Counted from the first letter of the stretch, positions 9,793-18,990 are shown. The stretch is 64,000 bases of DNA from Pirellulaceae bacterium (GCA_018402565.1 JAGYIQ010000005.1:372001-436000), one strand, 5' to 3'. Made by a program: numbers and translations. The notes: a model not told the origin generated them from the letters alone.

Positions 9793-10672
9793 TTGCAAGG
9801 GTAAACCGGCGGCTAGCGCCTTGCCGCTCACCAATCTGACAAGTGTTGCAAGGGTAAACCGGCGGCTAGCGCCTTGCCGCTCACCAATCGGACAAGTGTT
9901 GCAAGGGTAAACCGGCGGCTAGCGCCTTGCCGCTCACCAAGCTGACAAGTATTGCAAGGGTAAACCGGCGGCTAGCGCCTTGCCGCTCACCAATCTAATA
10001 AGTATTGCAAGGGTAAAACCGGGCGGCTGCGCCTTGCCGCTCACCAATCTGACAAGTATTGCAAGGGTAAACCGGCGGCTAGCGCCTTGCCGCTCGCCAA
10101 TCTGACAAGTCTTGCAAGGGTAAACCGGCGCTGAACGCCTTGCCGCTCACCAATCTAATAAGTATTGCAAGGGTAAACCGGCGGCTAGCGCCTTGCCGCT
10201 CACCAAGCTGACAAGTATTGCAAGGGTAAACCGGCGGCTAGCGCCTTGCCGCTCACCAAGCTGACAAGTATTGCAAGGGTAAACCGGCGGCTGTGCCGCC
10301 TTGCCGCTCACCAATCTGACAAGTCTTGCAAGGGCAAACCGGCATGGCGCCTTGCCGCTCACCAATCTGACAAGTATTGCAAGGGTAAACGGCGGCTGGC
10401 GCGCCTTGCTGCTCACCAATCGGACAAGTCTTGCAAGGGTAAACCGGCGCTGCGCCTGCCGCTCACCAAGCTGACACGTAAGGGTAAACCGGCGGCGCCG
10501 CCTTGCCGCTCACCAATCGGACAAGTGTTGCAAGGGTAAACCGGCGGCTAGCGCCTTGCCGCTCACCAAGCTGACAAGTATTGCAAGGGTAAACCGGCGG
10601 CTAGCGCCTTGCCGCTCGCCAATCTGACAAGTCTTGCAAGGGTAAACCGGCGGCTAGCGCCTTGCCGCTCAC
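9793..10672. repeat. 17-unit tandem array of a 53-bp palindromic (REP-like) repeat
   Basis: Units begin TTGCAAGGGTAAACCGGCGG, continue CTAGCGCCTTGCCGCTCACC, and end with a short variable AATCTGACAAGTAT-type linker. Starts are near 9793, 9846, 9899, 9952, 10005, 10059, 10112, 10165, 10218, 10271, 10326, 10377, 10431, 10480, 10528, 10581 and 10634. Each holds an imperfect hairpin built on GGCGGCTAGCGCC. The last unit contains the stop codon of the leftward gene at 10669. Linkers of ~13 nt are nearly identical, so this is not CRISPR. Confidence 0.95.
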
Positions 10673-11730
10673 TCCAGTGGAACGCGTTGAAAGAACGAGT
10701 CGGCGGTGCTGGCGCCCAGACGCCATTGGCGGGGTGGCCCGAGCTGCGCAGCGGTCCAAGGCTGCGAGGCCGATAGGCCAAACGGCAAGCGCCGCTTGCA
10801 TAACCGATAACACGCGCCCTGGTACTGCAGCTCACCGATCCATTCCGAGAAGCCCAACGCACCCACCCCCGATCCAGCGGGCTCGGCGATGGAAACGGTT
10901 GCCGACGCGACCAGCATCACAAACTCGTACCACCGAGCAGCGGTGGCTGCCTGCGAGTCGCTGGCATCGTGCGGGGGACGCGGACTGTGAACGCCGCTGA
11001 CTGGCAATGGCACCAGCGGCTTGGACCGCGCGTCCAATTGCACCACGACGAACTCGGTCGCGTTGTCTCGTTGATCCTGAATGCCTTCCACGACCCAGGC
11101 CCCTGCCATCTGCTGGGCTGCCAAGCGACTGACAATGGCCGCTTGCTCCGGTCGCCCAGACAACTCGGACAAGGCCGCCGCAGAACTGTCCGTGGCCAAC
11201 CGTGTCGCCCCGGGCAAGTGCTGGCCCAACCAGCCGCGACACTGCTCCAAGGCCTGCTGCTTGCTCAGCACCGTGCGGATCGTTGCCGGCGTGCCCCAAC
11301 TGACCAAACAATGTTCCACAGCCACCGGAAAACACTCGGATATGCACAACTGGGCTCGCGGCCCCGCCCCAAGCGGTACGGCATCTCGACCCGCAGCCGG
11401 CCGCATTTCCTGCCCCGCGTCCCGTTCCAACGCCCGAGCTGCCAACAATCGCCGCAAGATGGCCACGCCCGTATCACTGACCACGCCGCTGCTGGCGTTG
11501 TACAGCGGCACGACACCGACCGTCGCCAACCCCTCCTCAATGGCCGCAAACACCTCGTCGATCGTCTGGCAAGGCAATAGCTCAGCACCGCCATGGAGTT
11601 CAGTGGCGAGAGAGGCATCCACTTGGCCAGCACTCACACCGTGCCAACCACGCGACGCCAGCCACTGCAACGCGGCCATGTGGCTATAAGTATGATCGGG
11701 CCCCAAGTAGGCAACGGTCGTCGCAGTCAA
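10669..11730 (-). CDS. Prephenate dehydratase-like protein
   Basis: 353 aa. The N-terminal two thirds match prephenate dehydratase: AYLGPDHTYSHMAA (residues 8-21), VVPLYNASSGVV near 73, HCLVSWG near 140, ATDSSAAALSEL near 180, AAIVSRLAAQ near 198. In the catalytic loop the usual TRF is TEF (DNATEFVVV): the threonine is kept but the arginine is replaced by glutamate. The C-terminal ~110 residues do not look like a clear ACT domain. A bona fide enzyme would convert prephenate to phenylpyruvate for phenylalanine synthesis, but the altered loop and the operon with an HTTM protein make a changed substrate or loss of activity possible. It is last in a three-gene leftward operon, 16 bp after the HTTM gene; its stop lies in the 53-bp repeat. 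Confidence 0.75.
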   Translation of the reverse strand: MTATTVAYLGPDHTYSHMAALQWLASRGWHGVSAGQVDASLATELHGGAELLPCQTIDEVFAAIEEGLATVGVVPLYNASSGVVSDTGVAILRRLLAARALERDAGQEMRPAAGRDAVPLGAGPRAQLCISECFPVAVEHCLVSWGTPATIRTVLSKQQALEQCRGWLGQHLPGATRLATDSSAAALSELSGRPEQAAIVSRLAAQQMAGAWVVEGIQDQRDNATEFVVVQLDARSKPLVPLPVSGVHSPRPPHDASDSQAATAARWYEFVMLVASATVSIAEPAGSGVGALGFSEWIGELQYQGACYRLCKRRLPFGLSASQPWTAAQLGPPRQWRLGASTADSFFQRVPLE

Positions 11731-11746
11731 ACGCCAAAAACTTTCA

Positions 11747-13729
11747 TCAAAGATCCGTCACCGCCCACGTCTGCTCGTCGCCACTGACCATGTCGACCAA
11801 CACCAGCTCACTCCAAGCCGTCGCCAAGTCTTCGGAGCTTATGTCATCAGAGCTCTTGTCGCCCGAGCTACTGTCCGCCGAGCTCAACTGGGCCATCTGT
11901 CGCCGCCAAGTCTCGAACTCCAACCGCTGCAACCGCTCACGGACCAAGCCGACAAACTCGGGCTGCACGTCTTCCAAGTATAACAAGTTGACGTGCAACT
12001 GTCGCCACAAGCAGATCGCGGCCGGCTCGGACCAGGTCGTGATCCGGTTGGGCACGTTCAGTGGCGCGGGCAACTCGGGACGAATGTCACGTGACTCCCC
12101 CGACGCCAACTCGACCTGGTGCCGCCAACCATAATCGTGTTGCGGCACGCGACCAAACATGGGGAACTGCGGATCCAGACCCAGTTGACAAACCAACGGC
12201 TCCAACGCTTTGGGAAACACCCGCAGCGGTCGCAGCGGCGTGGCCTGGGCCAAGTTCCACCACACGGTCAGCCCCAGCAAACCCAACACCAGCCACTCGG
12301 CCGCTGTCGCCGTCGCTCGACTCGAGCTGGGGATCCACTGCGGCAGCCACTCGCCACGGTCCCGCGGATCTCGTAGCCACCCTCGCCAGCCCACACCCCC
12401 TGAGCGAGGCAGGCCCAGGACCAGCAGCCAACCGGCGATGCACACGGCCGAGAACGTGCCGATGGTCATGGTGGCCATGATGCCAACGTGCATCAGGACC
12501 AGCGTTGCAGCCGTACCGCGTCGTGTCCAGCCAAACAGGCCCGGGCAAAACACCAGCAGCGGGCAGAGCAACTCCAGGGCCAACACGCCCCAAGTCAACA
12601 CCTGCAGCGGGCCCGCGTAAACAGCTAACGTCGCGGCCAAGGGCTTGCTGATGAAGCCCCACTGCCACGCTTGGGCGATCGCAGTGCCTTGCCACCAATC
12701 GGCGTTGCATTTCTCCAAACCCGAGTAAAAATAGATTGCCACCAACTGAATCAGAATCGCCGCCGTGGCCCAGTTCCCAATGCTGTGGCCGCGCACCAGT
12801 CCCTGTCCCGTCGCCACGTGCTCTTGGTACCGCTGGGCGCGAGCTTGATTCAAGCGTTTCCGCCAAAAGCCCTGCCGCGGGAACCACCAGGCGTCCAAGC
12901 TCCAGACAGCGCCGGCGGGCAAAAATAGCAACCAAAAGAGAAACAATCGCTCCAGCGAATCGCCGCCGGCATTGAACAGCGGCAGGCGATGCTGGACCGA
13001 GAGCACCACGACCCACAAGATAAAATTGGACGTCTTGGTAAACAGTCCCACGGCCAACAGAATCCCCGCGGCCACACCCACACCGATCACCGCATCGAAC
13101 CACAGGCGACTGGCCAAAAAATCCGTGGCCCGCGTCAAGGGTTCGTGCCAGGCATAAAACACCGGGCGTGGACCCGATGGGTCGTCAGGGCGAGCACCAT
13201 CCAGTGCCGACTTCAGAGAACTTTCCACTCCCGGCCGATCCTCGCGCGGAGTCGTCGCTGGCCCGAGCAGATCCAGCGTCCGCGTCGGCCCCACCTCCAG
13301 CTCGGGAGTCTCCTGAGCGGTCGGATCCGCCAGCGGGTCCGTCGTTGCAGGACCGCTTGGCGCAGTGCGAGCCGGCTCGACCGTCTGCACACTCAACAGC
13401 TCGACATGGGCTTGTTGCACGACCTGATCCAACCACAGCACGGACCAATGCCAGGGCGTGTGCACGGCTCGCGACTGGCGGCTGGTGTACAGCACTGCCC
13501 AGGAGTCATGGCGGTCCGCTTCCGCATCAACCGCCGCATTCGACTCGGTCGCCTCATCTGCATCGGTGGTCGCAGGCGGGGACATCTCGGGGAACAGATG
13601 CGGCCCCAGCTCCGCGCGACCCAACAAACCCCAAATGACGATCAACGCCAATAAAAGACGAAATAACGCCAACATTTCCAGATCGATGGCGAACGCCTGC
13701 GTCAGTCGCGTCAGAAAGCGAGCAGCCAT
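11747..13729 (-). CDS. HTTM-domain integral membrane protein (vitamin K gamma-carboxylase-like)
   Basis: 660 aa. The first ~40 residues hold a membrane helix (LEMLALFRLLLALIVIWGLL), then a ~130-residue Glu/Pro/Thr-rich extramembrane insert, then several helices. The segment AAILIQLVAIYFYSGLEKCN followed by ADWWQGTAIAQAW is characteristic of HTTM proteins, relatives of vitamin K-dependent gamma-glutamyl carboxylase. The C-terminal ~150 residues are soluble with an acidic Ser/Asp stretch (SSADSSSGDKSSDDISSEDL). It starts 5 bp after the DUF1926 gene stop. The reaction in bacteria is unsettled, so I call only the family. Confidence 0.82.
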   Translation of the reverse strand: MAARFLTRLTQAFAIDLEMLALFRLLLALIVIWGLLGRAELGPHLFPEMSPPATTDADEATESNAAVDAEADRHDSWAVLYTSRQSRAVHTPWHWSVLWLDQVVQQAHVELLSVQTVEPARTAPSGPATTDPLADPTAQETPELEVGPTRTLDLLGPATTPREDRPGVESSLKSALDGARPDDPSGPRPVFYAWHEPLTRATDFLASRLWFDAVIGVGVAAGILLAVGLFTKTSNFILWVVVLSVQHRLPLFNAGGDSLERLFLFWLLFLPAGAVWSLDAWWFPRQGFWRKRLNQARAQRYQEHVATGQGLVRGHSIGNWATAAILIQLVAIYFYSGLEKCNADWWQGTAIAQAWQWGFISKPLAATLAVYAGPLQVLTWGVLALELLCPLLVFCPGLFGWTRRGTAATLVLMHVGIMATMTIGTFSAVCIAGWLLVLGLPRSGGVGWRGWLRDPRDRGEWLPQWIPSSSRATATAAEWLVLGLLGLTVWWNLAQATPLRPLRVFPKALEPLVCQLGLDPQFPMFGRVPQHDYGWRHQVELASGESRDIRPELPAPLNVPNRITTWSEPAAICLWRQLHVNLLYLEDVQPEFVGLVRERLQRLEFETWRRQMAQLSSADSSSGDKSSDDISSEDLATAWSELVLVDMVSGDEQTWAVTDL

Positions 13730-13734
13730 GGACC

Positions 13735-14787
13735 TCAGCCTGGTTGACGATGCGGCGATGATTCCAAGACCAGTCGGAACTGGGTACTCCAGCGTCCCTC
13801 GCCATCACCTGCAATCAACCAATGCGGCATGACCGCGGAATGGTCGGCTGTGGGACTGACGAGCACCGCGGCCGGCTGATCAAATTGCAGTTGCATGTCC
13901 AGACCCAGCCAACCGTCGTACAGGCCGATGCCGCCGGTTTGAGGGAAAAATCGCGGATGGTGGCCGGCAGCGAAGGTCTCACCTTGGCAGTCGTGCCAAT
14001 ACCGTTCGGGCCAGGCCTGATCGACGCCGTACCAATGCCACAGCGAGGCGAAGCACAAGCTACAGCCCTCCGGCAGACCCTCGATCAGGTAGGTCACTTC
14101 CAACTCGCTGCGCTGCGCCAACAGCGTCAGGGCCTTGGAGACGCGCAAGGGGATGCCTTGCACCAAGCCTTGCCGTTGCAGGCGAATCTGCAAGCGACCG
14201 TCGCCACGCCGCACCTCGCCGTGAAAATCTTGCCGCGAAAAATCACTTTGGTCGCGGGCCAGATAATCCCCAGCTGCAGACGCATCGGCTGGCGGTTCCC
14301 AAAAATGTTCGGTGAAGGACGGCATGCCGGGTGCCAGGGCGTTCCGTTTCAGGCCACGCAGGTCCAGACTGGTCAATTGCCCGCCCGCCGCCGGAGCCAC
14401 CCACGCGATCAGGGCCTCGTTGGCCAAGCGAGCTTCGGCCTGCCCGTCGCCGTTAAAATCGTGGGCCAAGGCCTCGATTGTCTCGGCGGGCTGGTCCCAA
14501 AATCGATCGATCAGATTTTCGACTTCGATCAGTTGGCCGCGGACCGCTTGCAGTCTCTCGTCGCTCGGCGGACTCGCGGTGGCCCCTGCGTCGCTGTGGC
14601 CGCCCTGGTAGCCCGCGCGGTACAACTGCCAACGGGCTTGCTCCAACAGCGGATCCTCGTGTCCTTCCGCCCGGAGACGCTCCAATCGCTGGGAGAGGTA
14701 CTGCCACCGCTGGTGCAATTCCAGGGCCCCTCGCTCGGCGGGCGAGCTAACTTCGTGGGGCGTGTGCAGGGCCAAGCGGGTGATCAT
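13735..14787 (-). CDS. DUF1926-type protein (C-terminal domain of GH57 alpha-amylase/4-alpha-glucanotransferase, standalone)
   Basis: 350 aa. DFNGDGQAEARLANE, followed about 12 residues later by GGQLTSLDLRGLKRN and a beta-rich remainder ending in strands around QFDQPAAVLVSP, resembles the DUF1926 domain that follows the catalytic barrel of GH57 glucanotransferases. The N-terminal ~110 residues look like a reduced version of the DUF1925 linker. The GH57 catalytic domain itself is absent, so this is either a truncated relative or a carbohydrate-binding module used alone. First gene of the leftward operon with HTTM and prephenate-dehydratase-like genes. Confidence 0.6.
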   Translation of the reverse strand: MITRLALHTPHEVSSPAERGALELHQRWQYLSQRLERLRAEGHEDPLLEQARWQLYRAGYQGGHSDAGATASPPSDERLQAVRGQLIEVENLIDRFWDQPAETIEALAHDFNGDGQAEARLANEALIAWVAPAAGGQLTSLDLRGLKRNALAPGMPSFTEHFWEPPADASAAGDYLARDQSDFSRQDFHGEVRRGDGRLQIRLQRQGLVQGIPLRVSKALTLLAQRSELEVTYLIEGLPEGCSLCFASLWHWYGVDQAWPERYWHDCQGETFAAGHHPRFFPQTGGIGLYDGWLGLDMQLQFDQPAAVLVSPTADHSAVMPHWLIAGDGEGRWSTQFRLVLESSPHRQPG

Positions 14788-15164
14788 CGGGAACTCGTGT
14801 CAGGGAGCGGGGCTGGGAGGCCCAACCGGCCTCTGTCAGCTGCATCGGATTGTCAGCCGCACTCGCCCCAGCTCGGTAGCGATTGTAGGCGTTGAATTGC
14901 TATTGCAACGAAATCCGATCAGCTTGAGAATACCAACCGGGGCGGGTCGACGACCGCCCCATCGGACCGGGCATCTGTCCCAGCGGCACGGCGGCCGGCG
15001 GTCCAGGCGCGAACGGAGAGAAGCATGGGAATCAAAACACAACTGCGGCGACTGTTTCGTGGCGACACCGCGCACGGCGAGCCGGCTGCGATCGCGCTGG
15101 CCCCCGAGACCGCCGCTGAATCCGTGGCGGCCCAAGCTCTCCGAATGCAGCCTCGCGGGCCCAT

Positions 15165-15866
15165 GTGGCCACGTACCTGGCCGTCAAAGACCTGACGATG
15201 ACGTCGCCCGAGCGATTGTTTGGGCTCTGCCAAGCCGTCGATCATGTCCTGCGAACGGGGATCCCCGGCGACTTTGTGGAATGTGGGGTCTGGCGCGGCG
15301 GCAGCTCCGTCGCCATGATCCGCTCGTTGCAACAAGCCGGCTGTGCCACGCGCGACCTGTGGCTCTACGACACCTTCACCGGCATGAGCCCACCGACCGA
15401 TCACGACGTCGACTGCTTTGGGAACTCCGCCGAACAATTGCTGGTGCGGGACCAGCACGACCGCGTGACTGCCGCTTCGGTCTGGTGCGAAGCGTCGTTG
15501 GAAGATGTGCAACAGCAAGTCGGCCGGACCGCTTACCCGACCCAGCGACTGCACTTTGTCCGCGGCAAAGTCGAGGACACGATCCCTCAGCAAGTACCCG
15601 AACAGATCGCCCTCCTGCGTCTGGATACGGATTGGTTCGAGTCCACCTGGCACGAACTCGTGCACCTCTACCCACGACTGGCTCCGGGCGGCGTCTTGAT
15701 CATCGATGACTATGGGCACTGGCAAGGCTGTCGCCAGGCCGTCGATCAGTACCTGGCCCAATACGCTCCTAACTTGTTCTTGCACCGACTGGACTACACG
15801 GGACGCTTGGCCATCAAACCCGAGTCCCGCTCCGCGTCGGCCACCTCGGTGGGATTGCCTACCTGA
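15165..15866 (+). CDS. TylF/macrocin O-methyltransferase family protein (N-terminus apparently frameshifted)
   Basis: Class I SAM methyltransferase of the TylF family: LTMTSPERLFGLCQAVDHV, IPGDFVECGVWRGGSSVAM (SAM loop), LWLYDTFTGM, RLDTDWFESTWHEL, and LAPGGVLIIDDYGHWQGC, which includes the metal-binding Asp pair. The only usable in-frame start is a GTG at 15165 without a ribosome site. An ATG at 15025 in another frame has a good GGAGAG site and encodes a plausible N-terminus (MGIKTQLRRLFRGD) that runs to about 15190. A single indel near 15160 would join them into a ~280-aa protein. The stop overlaps the next methyltransferase start (TGATG), so the two are co-translated. Confidence 0.82.
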   Translation: MATYLAVKDLTMTSPERLFGLCQAVDHVLRTGIPGDFVECGVWRGGSSVAMIRSLQQAGCATRDLWLYDTFTGMSPPTDHDVDCFGNSAEQLLVRDQHDRVTAASVWCEASLEDVQQQVGRTAYPTQRLHFVRGKVEDTIPQQVPEQIALLRLDTDWFESTWHELVHLYPRLAPGGVLIIDDYGHWQGCRQAVDQYLAQYAPNLFLHRLDYTGRLAIKPESRSASATSVGLPT

Positions 15867-16873
15867 TGTCAACTGCGGGTGAACGTCGTCTGTTGAATGT
15901 CGGCTGTGGGCGGCACTTCCATCCGGCGTGGCGGAACATCGACATGGTCAGCTACGACCCGCAAGTCGAGGCCCACGACCTGCGGTTGGGACTACCGGCC
16001 GACGACAATCAATACGATCTGGTCTACCACTCGCATGTGCTCGAGCATCTGACTCCGAGCGACGGGCAGCGGTTGATCCGCGAATGTGCTCGCGTGCTCA
16101 AGCCGGGCGGCATCCTCCGCATCGTTGTTCCGGACTTGGAACAGATCACGCGGGTCTACTTGCAAGCCTTGGAAGAGGCGTGGGACAGTCCCGCCGAGCC
16201 TTGGCCACAAGCCAAATACGACTGGGTGAAGCTGGAGCTGATCGACCAGATGGTGCGGCAGAGCTCCGGCGGTGCGATGGGTCCGATGATGCAGCAAGCC
16301 CGCGGCCAGTTGGCGGAGCTCATCGCCCAGCGTTTGGGTCATGAAGTCACCTACGCCGCGGCATCCGAGCCCCGCCCCGATTCAACCAACACGGGCTCAA
16401 CCAACACGGGCTCAACCAACACGAGCTCAACCAACACGAGCTCAACCAACACGGGCTCAACCAGGCCCTGCAACAAAAGGGGTCAGACCCTCTCCGGTCA
16501 TGCCTTTTTGTCCGAGATGGTTGCATGCCCTCCAAAGGGTCAGACCCCTTTTGTTGCAGGGCCTCACACTAAGTCAACCGACCGAGTGGCGTGGCGGGAG
16601 CGATGGGCGCGGAAGCTATTGAAGTGGCTGCTGGGTCGATCGGCTGTACAGCAGTGGGAGCTGGGTAGATTTTTGGACAGCGGCGAGGTCCACCGCTGGA
16701 TGTACGATCGCGTCAGCCTGCGGGCACTCACGCAAGCCTGCGGGCTGATTGACTTCACTCTGCGATCTGCCGAGGACAGTGACTACCCAAACTTTGATCA
16801 GTTTCAATTGGACCGCATCGGCAGCCAGATCCGCAAACCGGACTCGATCTTCTGCGAGTGCCGCAAGCGCTAA
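15866..16873 (+). CDS. SAM-dependent methyltransferase (type 11) with in-frame repeat insertion
   Basis: 335 aa. SAM-binding core at the N-terminus: LLNVGCGRHFHPAWRNIDMV (residues 9-28), LVYHSHVLEHL, ECARVLKPGGILRIVVPDLE. The C-terminal end (about residues 235-335) resumes a conserved-looking fold (VHRWMYDRVSLRALTQACG). Between them, residues ~172-232 are low-complexity (STNTG repeats) followed by the translation of a 100-bp palindrome, an insertion that keeps the frame. Substrate unknown; pairing with the TylF-like gene suggests modification of a sugar or small molecule. Whether the protein still works is unclear. Confidence 0.82.
   Translation: MSTAGERRLLNVGCGRHFHPAWRNIDMVSYDPQVEAHDLRLGLPADDNQYDLVYHSHVLEHLTPSDGQRLIRECARVLKPGGILRIVVPDLEQITRVYLQALEEAWDSPAEPWPQAKYDWVKLELIDQMVRQSSGGAMGPMMQQARGQLAELIAQRLGHEVTYAAASEPRPDSTNTGSTNTGSTNTSSTNTSSTNTGSTRPCNKRGQTLSGHAFLSEMVACPPKGQTPFVAGPHTKSTDRVAWRERWARKLLKWLLGRSAVQQWELGRFLDSGEVHRWMYDRVSLRALTQACGLIDFTLRSAEDSDYPNFDQFQLDRIGSQIRKPDSIFCECRKR
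16382..16463. repeat. 15-bp minisatellite inside the methyltransferase gene
   Basis: About five and a half copies of TCAACCAACACGGGC (variant GAGC), coding for Ser-Thr-Asn-Thr-Gly/Ser repeats. It directly abuts the palindromic element that follows. Confidence 0.9.
16464..16563. mobile_element. 100-bp palindromic element inserted in frame
   Basis: Terminal inverted repeats of ~27 bp: GGCCCTGCAACAAAAGGGGT then CAGACCCT on the left, mirrored by AAGGGTCAGACCCCTTTTGT then TGCAGGGCC on the right. The element lies fully within the methyltransferase coding frame and is translated through. It resembles MITE or REP-type palindromes and has no coding capacity of its own. Confidence 0.85.
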
Positions 16874-16921
16874 CGGCGTTTGGCGCGCCATGCATTGCTG
16901 ACCATTTCGCGTGGACCCTTT

Positions 16922-17845
16922 CTACTCAGGCACTGCCACGACTTCTCCGGCGTTGGCCGTGGCCAGTGCGGGGAGAATCTCTGGGCCGATGTCGTAACTG
17001 AGAAAGCGGACGGAGCCATCGCAGAAGGCGAAGTTCGCACCGCCCGAATGTAACGACCAGTGATGGAACACGTGGCACTGTTGATCGATCTGGCCTGGCC
17101 CAAAGGCATAGGGCCCCTCCTCGCAAGCGGCGGAATCGTAGATCGTATGTTGGTTTAGCTCGACGGCTCCCAGCAACATGTCGGGCGATCCGGACAGCTG
17201 TTGCCCCACCCCTGCGTACCACCATCCGTACCACGCATCGGCTGACGGTGGTCGTTCTCCAATCAGCAGGGTGTTACTGAGGCCATCGCGGATTTGGCTG
17301 GGGCGAGTTTTTGAGCCCAGGAACAGGACTCCGTCGTTCGTCATATAGTTCGTGCCGGCGTTACCCAGGTAAGAGGTACCGCCGACCAGTCGACCCTCAT
17401 GAGTCCAGAGCGGCGCGCCGCTTCGCGGATCACTGGGGCACTGGTACAGCGGCACCACTCGCTGCAAACCAATGTGCATGGAAAACGGATTGCGGCTGGC
17501 CGCCCAATCCCGCTGGGCCTGTTCGAACATCGGTGTTTGTTCCACATAGGGCAGTAAGTGGACCAAATAGGAACCGCCTGGTAGCCCCGCGGCAGGGGCG
17601 GAAAACAACGAGACGCCCGGTGGATACACCTGCCGCGCGGATTGGTACGTCTGCGCCGCCAGCGCGATTTGGCGGAGCGAATTGCTACACGCCAAACGCC
17701 GCGCCGCCGCACGAGCGTTCTGGACCGCGGGAATGGTCACCGCCAACAACAGACCGATGATCGCAATCACGACCAGGAGTTCGACCAGGGAAAAGCCGCC
17801 CGCACGACCCCAGCGCTTCGATCCTGCATGCCAGAGTTTCATCAC
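16922..17845 (-). CDS. DUF1559 prepilin-like protein, copy 1
   Basis: 307 aa. A type IV prepilin leader ends at G before [19 protein letters not shown] (residue 18 onward), so prepilin peptidase should cut after that glycine, leaving a hydrophobic helix. The body is the planctomycete DUF1559 fold and ends with the H-X9-DG signature HSGGANFAFCDG plus SVRFLSYDIGPEI. These pseudopilins are abundant in Planctomycetota; the role is unknown. The start has AAGGAA 9 nt upstream. It is the last gene of the left-hand 4-kb module, 22 bp after the anchored-protein gene. A frameshifted near copy lies at 20960-21884. Confidence 0.92.
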   Translation of the reverse strand: MMKLWHAGSKRWGRAGGFSLVELLVVIAIIGLLLAVTIPAVQNARAAARRLACSNSLRQIALAAQTYQSARQVYPPGVSLFSAPAAGLPGGSYLVHLLPYVEQTPMFEQAQRDWAASRNPFSMHIGLQRVVPLYQCPSDPRSGAPLWTHEGRLVGGTSYLGNAGTNYMTNDGVLFLGSKTRPSQIRDGLSNTLLIGERPPSADAWYGWWYAGVGQQLSGSPDMLLGAVELNQHTIYDSAACEEGPYAFGPGQIDQQCHVFHHWSLHSGGANFAFCDGSVRFLSYDIGPEILPALATANAGEVVAVPE

Positions 17846-17867
17846 ACGAGTTCCTTGCTTAACAGCA

Positions 17868-18941
17868 CTAGCTACGACGCCGCAAACGACGCCCCAGTTG
17901 CACGAGCAACACGCCGATCAACACCAGCCCCACGCCTGCCGCTGATGCGTACAGCCACCACGGCCAAGGCGGTGTGTAAAAATCTGGCTCAGGAAAACCA
18001 TAATGGGTGAGGTAGAATGTATCACTATTCTGTGAGTGCTGGCCAAACGCCCATTCGTAACGATTCGAGATCGGACTAGGTTGTTGATCGGCATGATACC
18101 ACGTCTTCGACCGGTAGATCATCCCTGCCGGGGACTTCTCGTACTCGTGTTTCGCAGACCACTTGGTACTCGCTGCGGGATCTTTCCCACTCGATGCAAA
18201 AAATTCGATCACCGCCCAACTCAAATTCGGATCCAAAAGCACGTAAGCGTCCGCGATCTCAGTTCGTTTCTCGGATCTCTTAGATTCCGGGTCAAAAAAC
18301 AATACCTCATAGGGCGAGCCGAACTCAACTCGAACCAAATCACGGCCATCGACTGATACCGTTGTCGCGCTTCGGATCTCTAATTCGTTCAGATCGAGCT
18401 GATCCAACGCCGAATGAAAGGGATATAATTCAGATATATTGGGCGGCTGGCCGAAATCTGGTTTGGATCGGCTCCAATTGTGCAGTGTCCCGCTCGGTCT
18501 TTTGCCTTCGACCCCGGGGTTGTTCGTCTCAGAATAAACCTCCGCCAAAGACCATTGAGAATCCAAGCTAGCACGCCTCAGTTCGAAACTGTAAGCGGGG
18601 TTGAACACAACCAACGTACCTTCGCCATTGCTTTCGTTGCGAAGGTAGCTTCGATGATCCTTGTCGATTCGAACAACCGTTTCCTGCACCATCTTCTTCT
18701 GATCGATATCCGTGGATTTTGCTGCGTCCCGTTGAGATCGAATTTCTACTTCAAAGTTACTCGCGTTAAACAATCTGTCTTGTGCTTCCGAATTGCGTTT
18801 CCACGCCAATGGCGCCTCTTGCTTCAATCGGGCAAGCAGTGCGTCATCCGCCACAGTGCGACGGATCGCACCCGAATGCTCAATACCAAAGCCCAGCCAA
18901 ATGAACATCCCGCAAAGCCATAACTTACCAATCGGAACCAT
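17868..18941 (-). CDS. Secreted, C-terminally membrane-anchored protein of the PEPDFY-tail family, copy 1
   Basis: 357 aa from the ATG at 18941, chosen because GAGGAG lies 10 nt upstream; an earlier in-frame ATG at 18974 would overlap that site. The N-terminal signal peptide starts MVPIGKLWLCGMFIWLGFG. The large extracytoplasmic part has mixed beta-strand character and no recognised catalytic motif. The tail reads PEPDFYTPPWPWWLYAS, then a helix AAGVGLVLIGVLLVQLG and RRLRRRS, an outside-in anchor resembling a PEP-CTERM-type sorting tail. Nearly identical to the copy at 21906. It follows the type-A Cys-rich gene and precedes DUF1559. Confidence 0.8.
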   Translation of the reverse strand: MVPIGKLWLCGMFIWLGFGIEHSGAIRRTVADDALLARLKQEAPLAWKRNSEAQDRLFNASNFEVEIRSQRDAAKSTDIDQKKMVQETVVRIDKDHRSYLRNESNGEGTLVVFNPAYSFELRRASLDSQWSLAEVYSETNNPGVEGKRPSGTLHNWSRSKPDFGQPPNISELYPFHSALDQLDLNELEIRSATTVSVDGRDLVRVEFGSPYEVLFFDPESKRSEKRTEIADAYVLLDPNLSWAVIEFFASSGKDPAASTKWSAKHEYEKSPAGMIYRSKTWYHADQQPSPISNRYEWAFGQHSQNSDTFYLTHYGFPEPDFYTPPWPWWLYASAAGVGLVLIGVLLVQLGRRLRRRS

Positions 18942-18990
18942 AGCTACCACACTCCTCTCGCTTAAAAGACCCAAATCGAGCTAAAACAGT

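Noticed and set aside
9793..10672. Possible CRISPR array
   Set aside because: Repeat is ~40 nt with ~13-nt linkers that are almost the same in every unit, and no cas genes are present.
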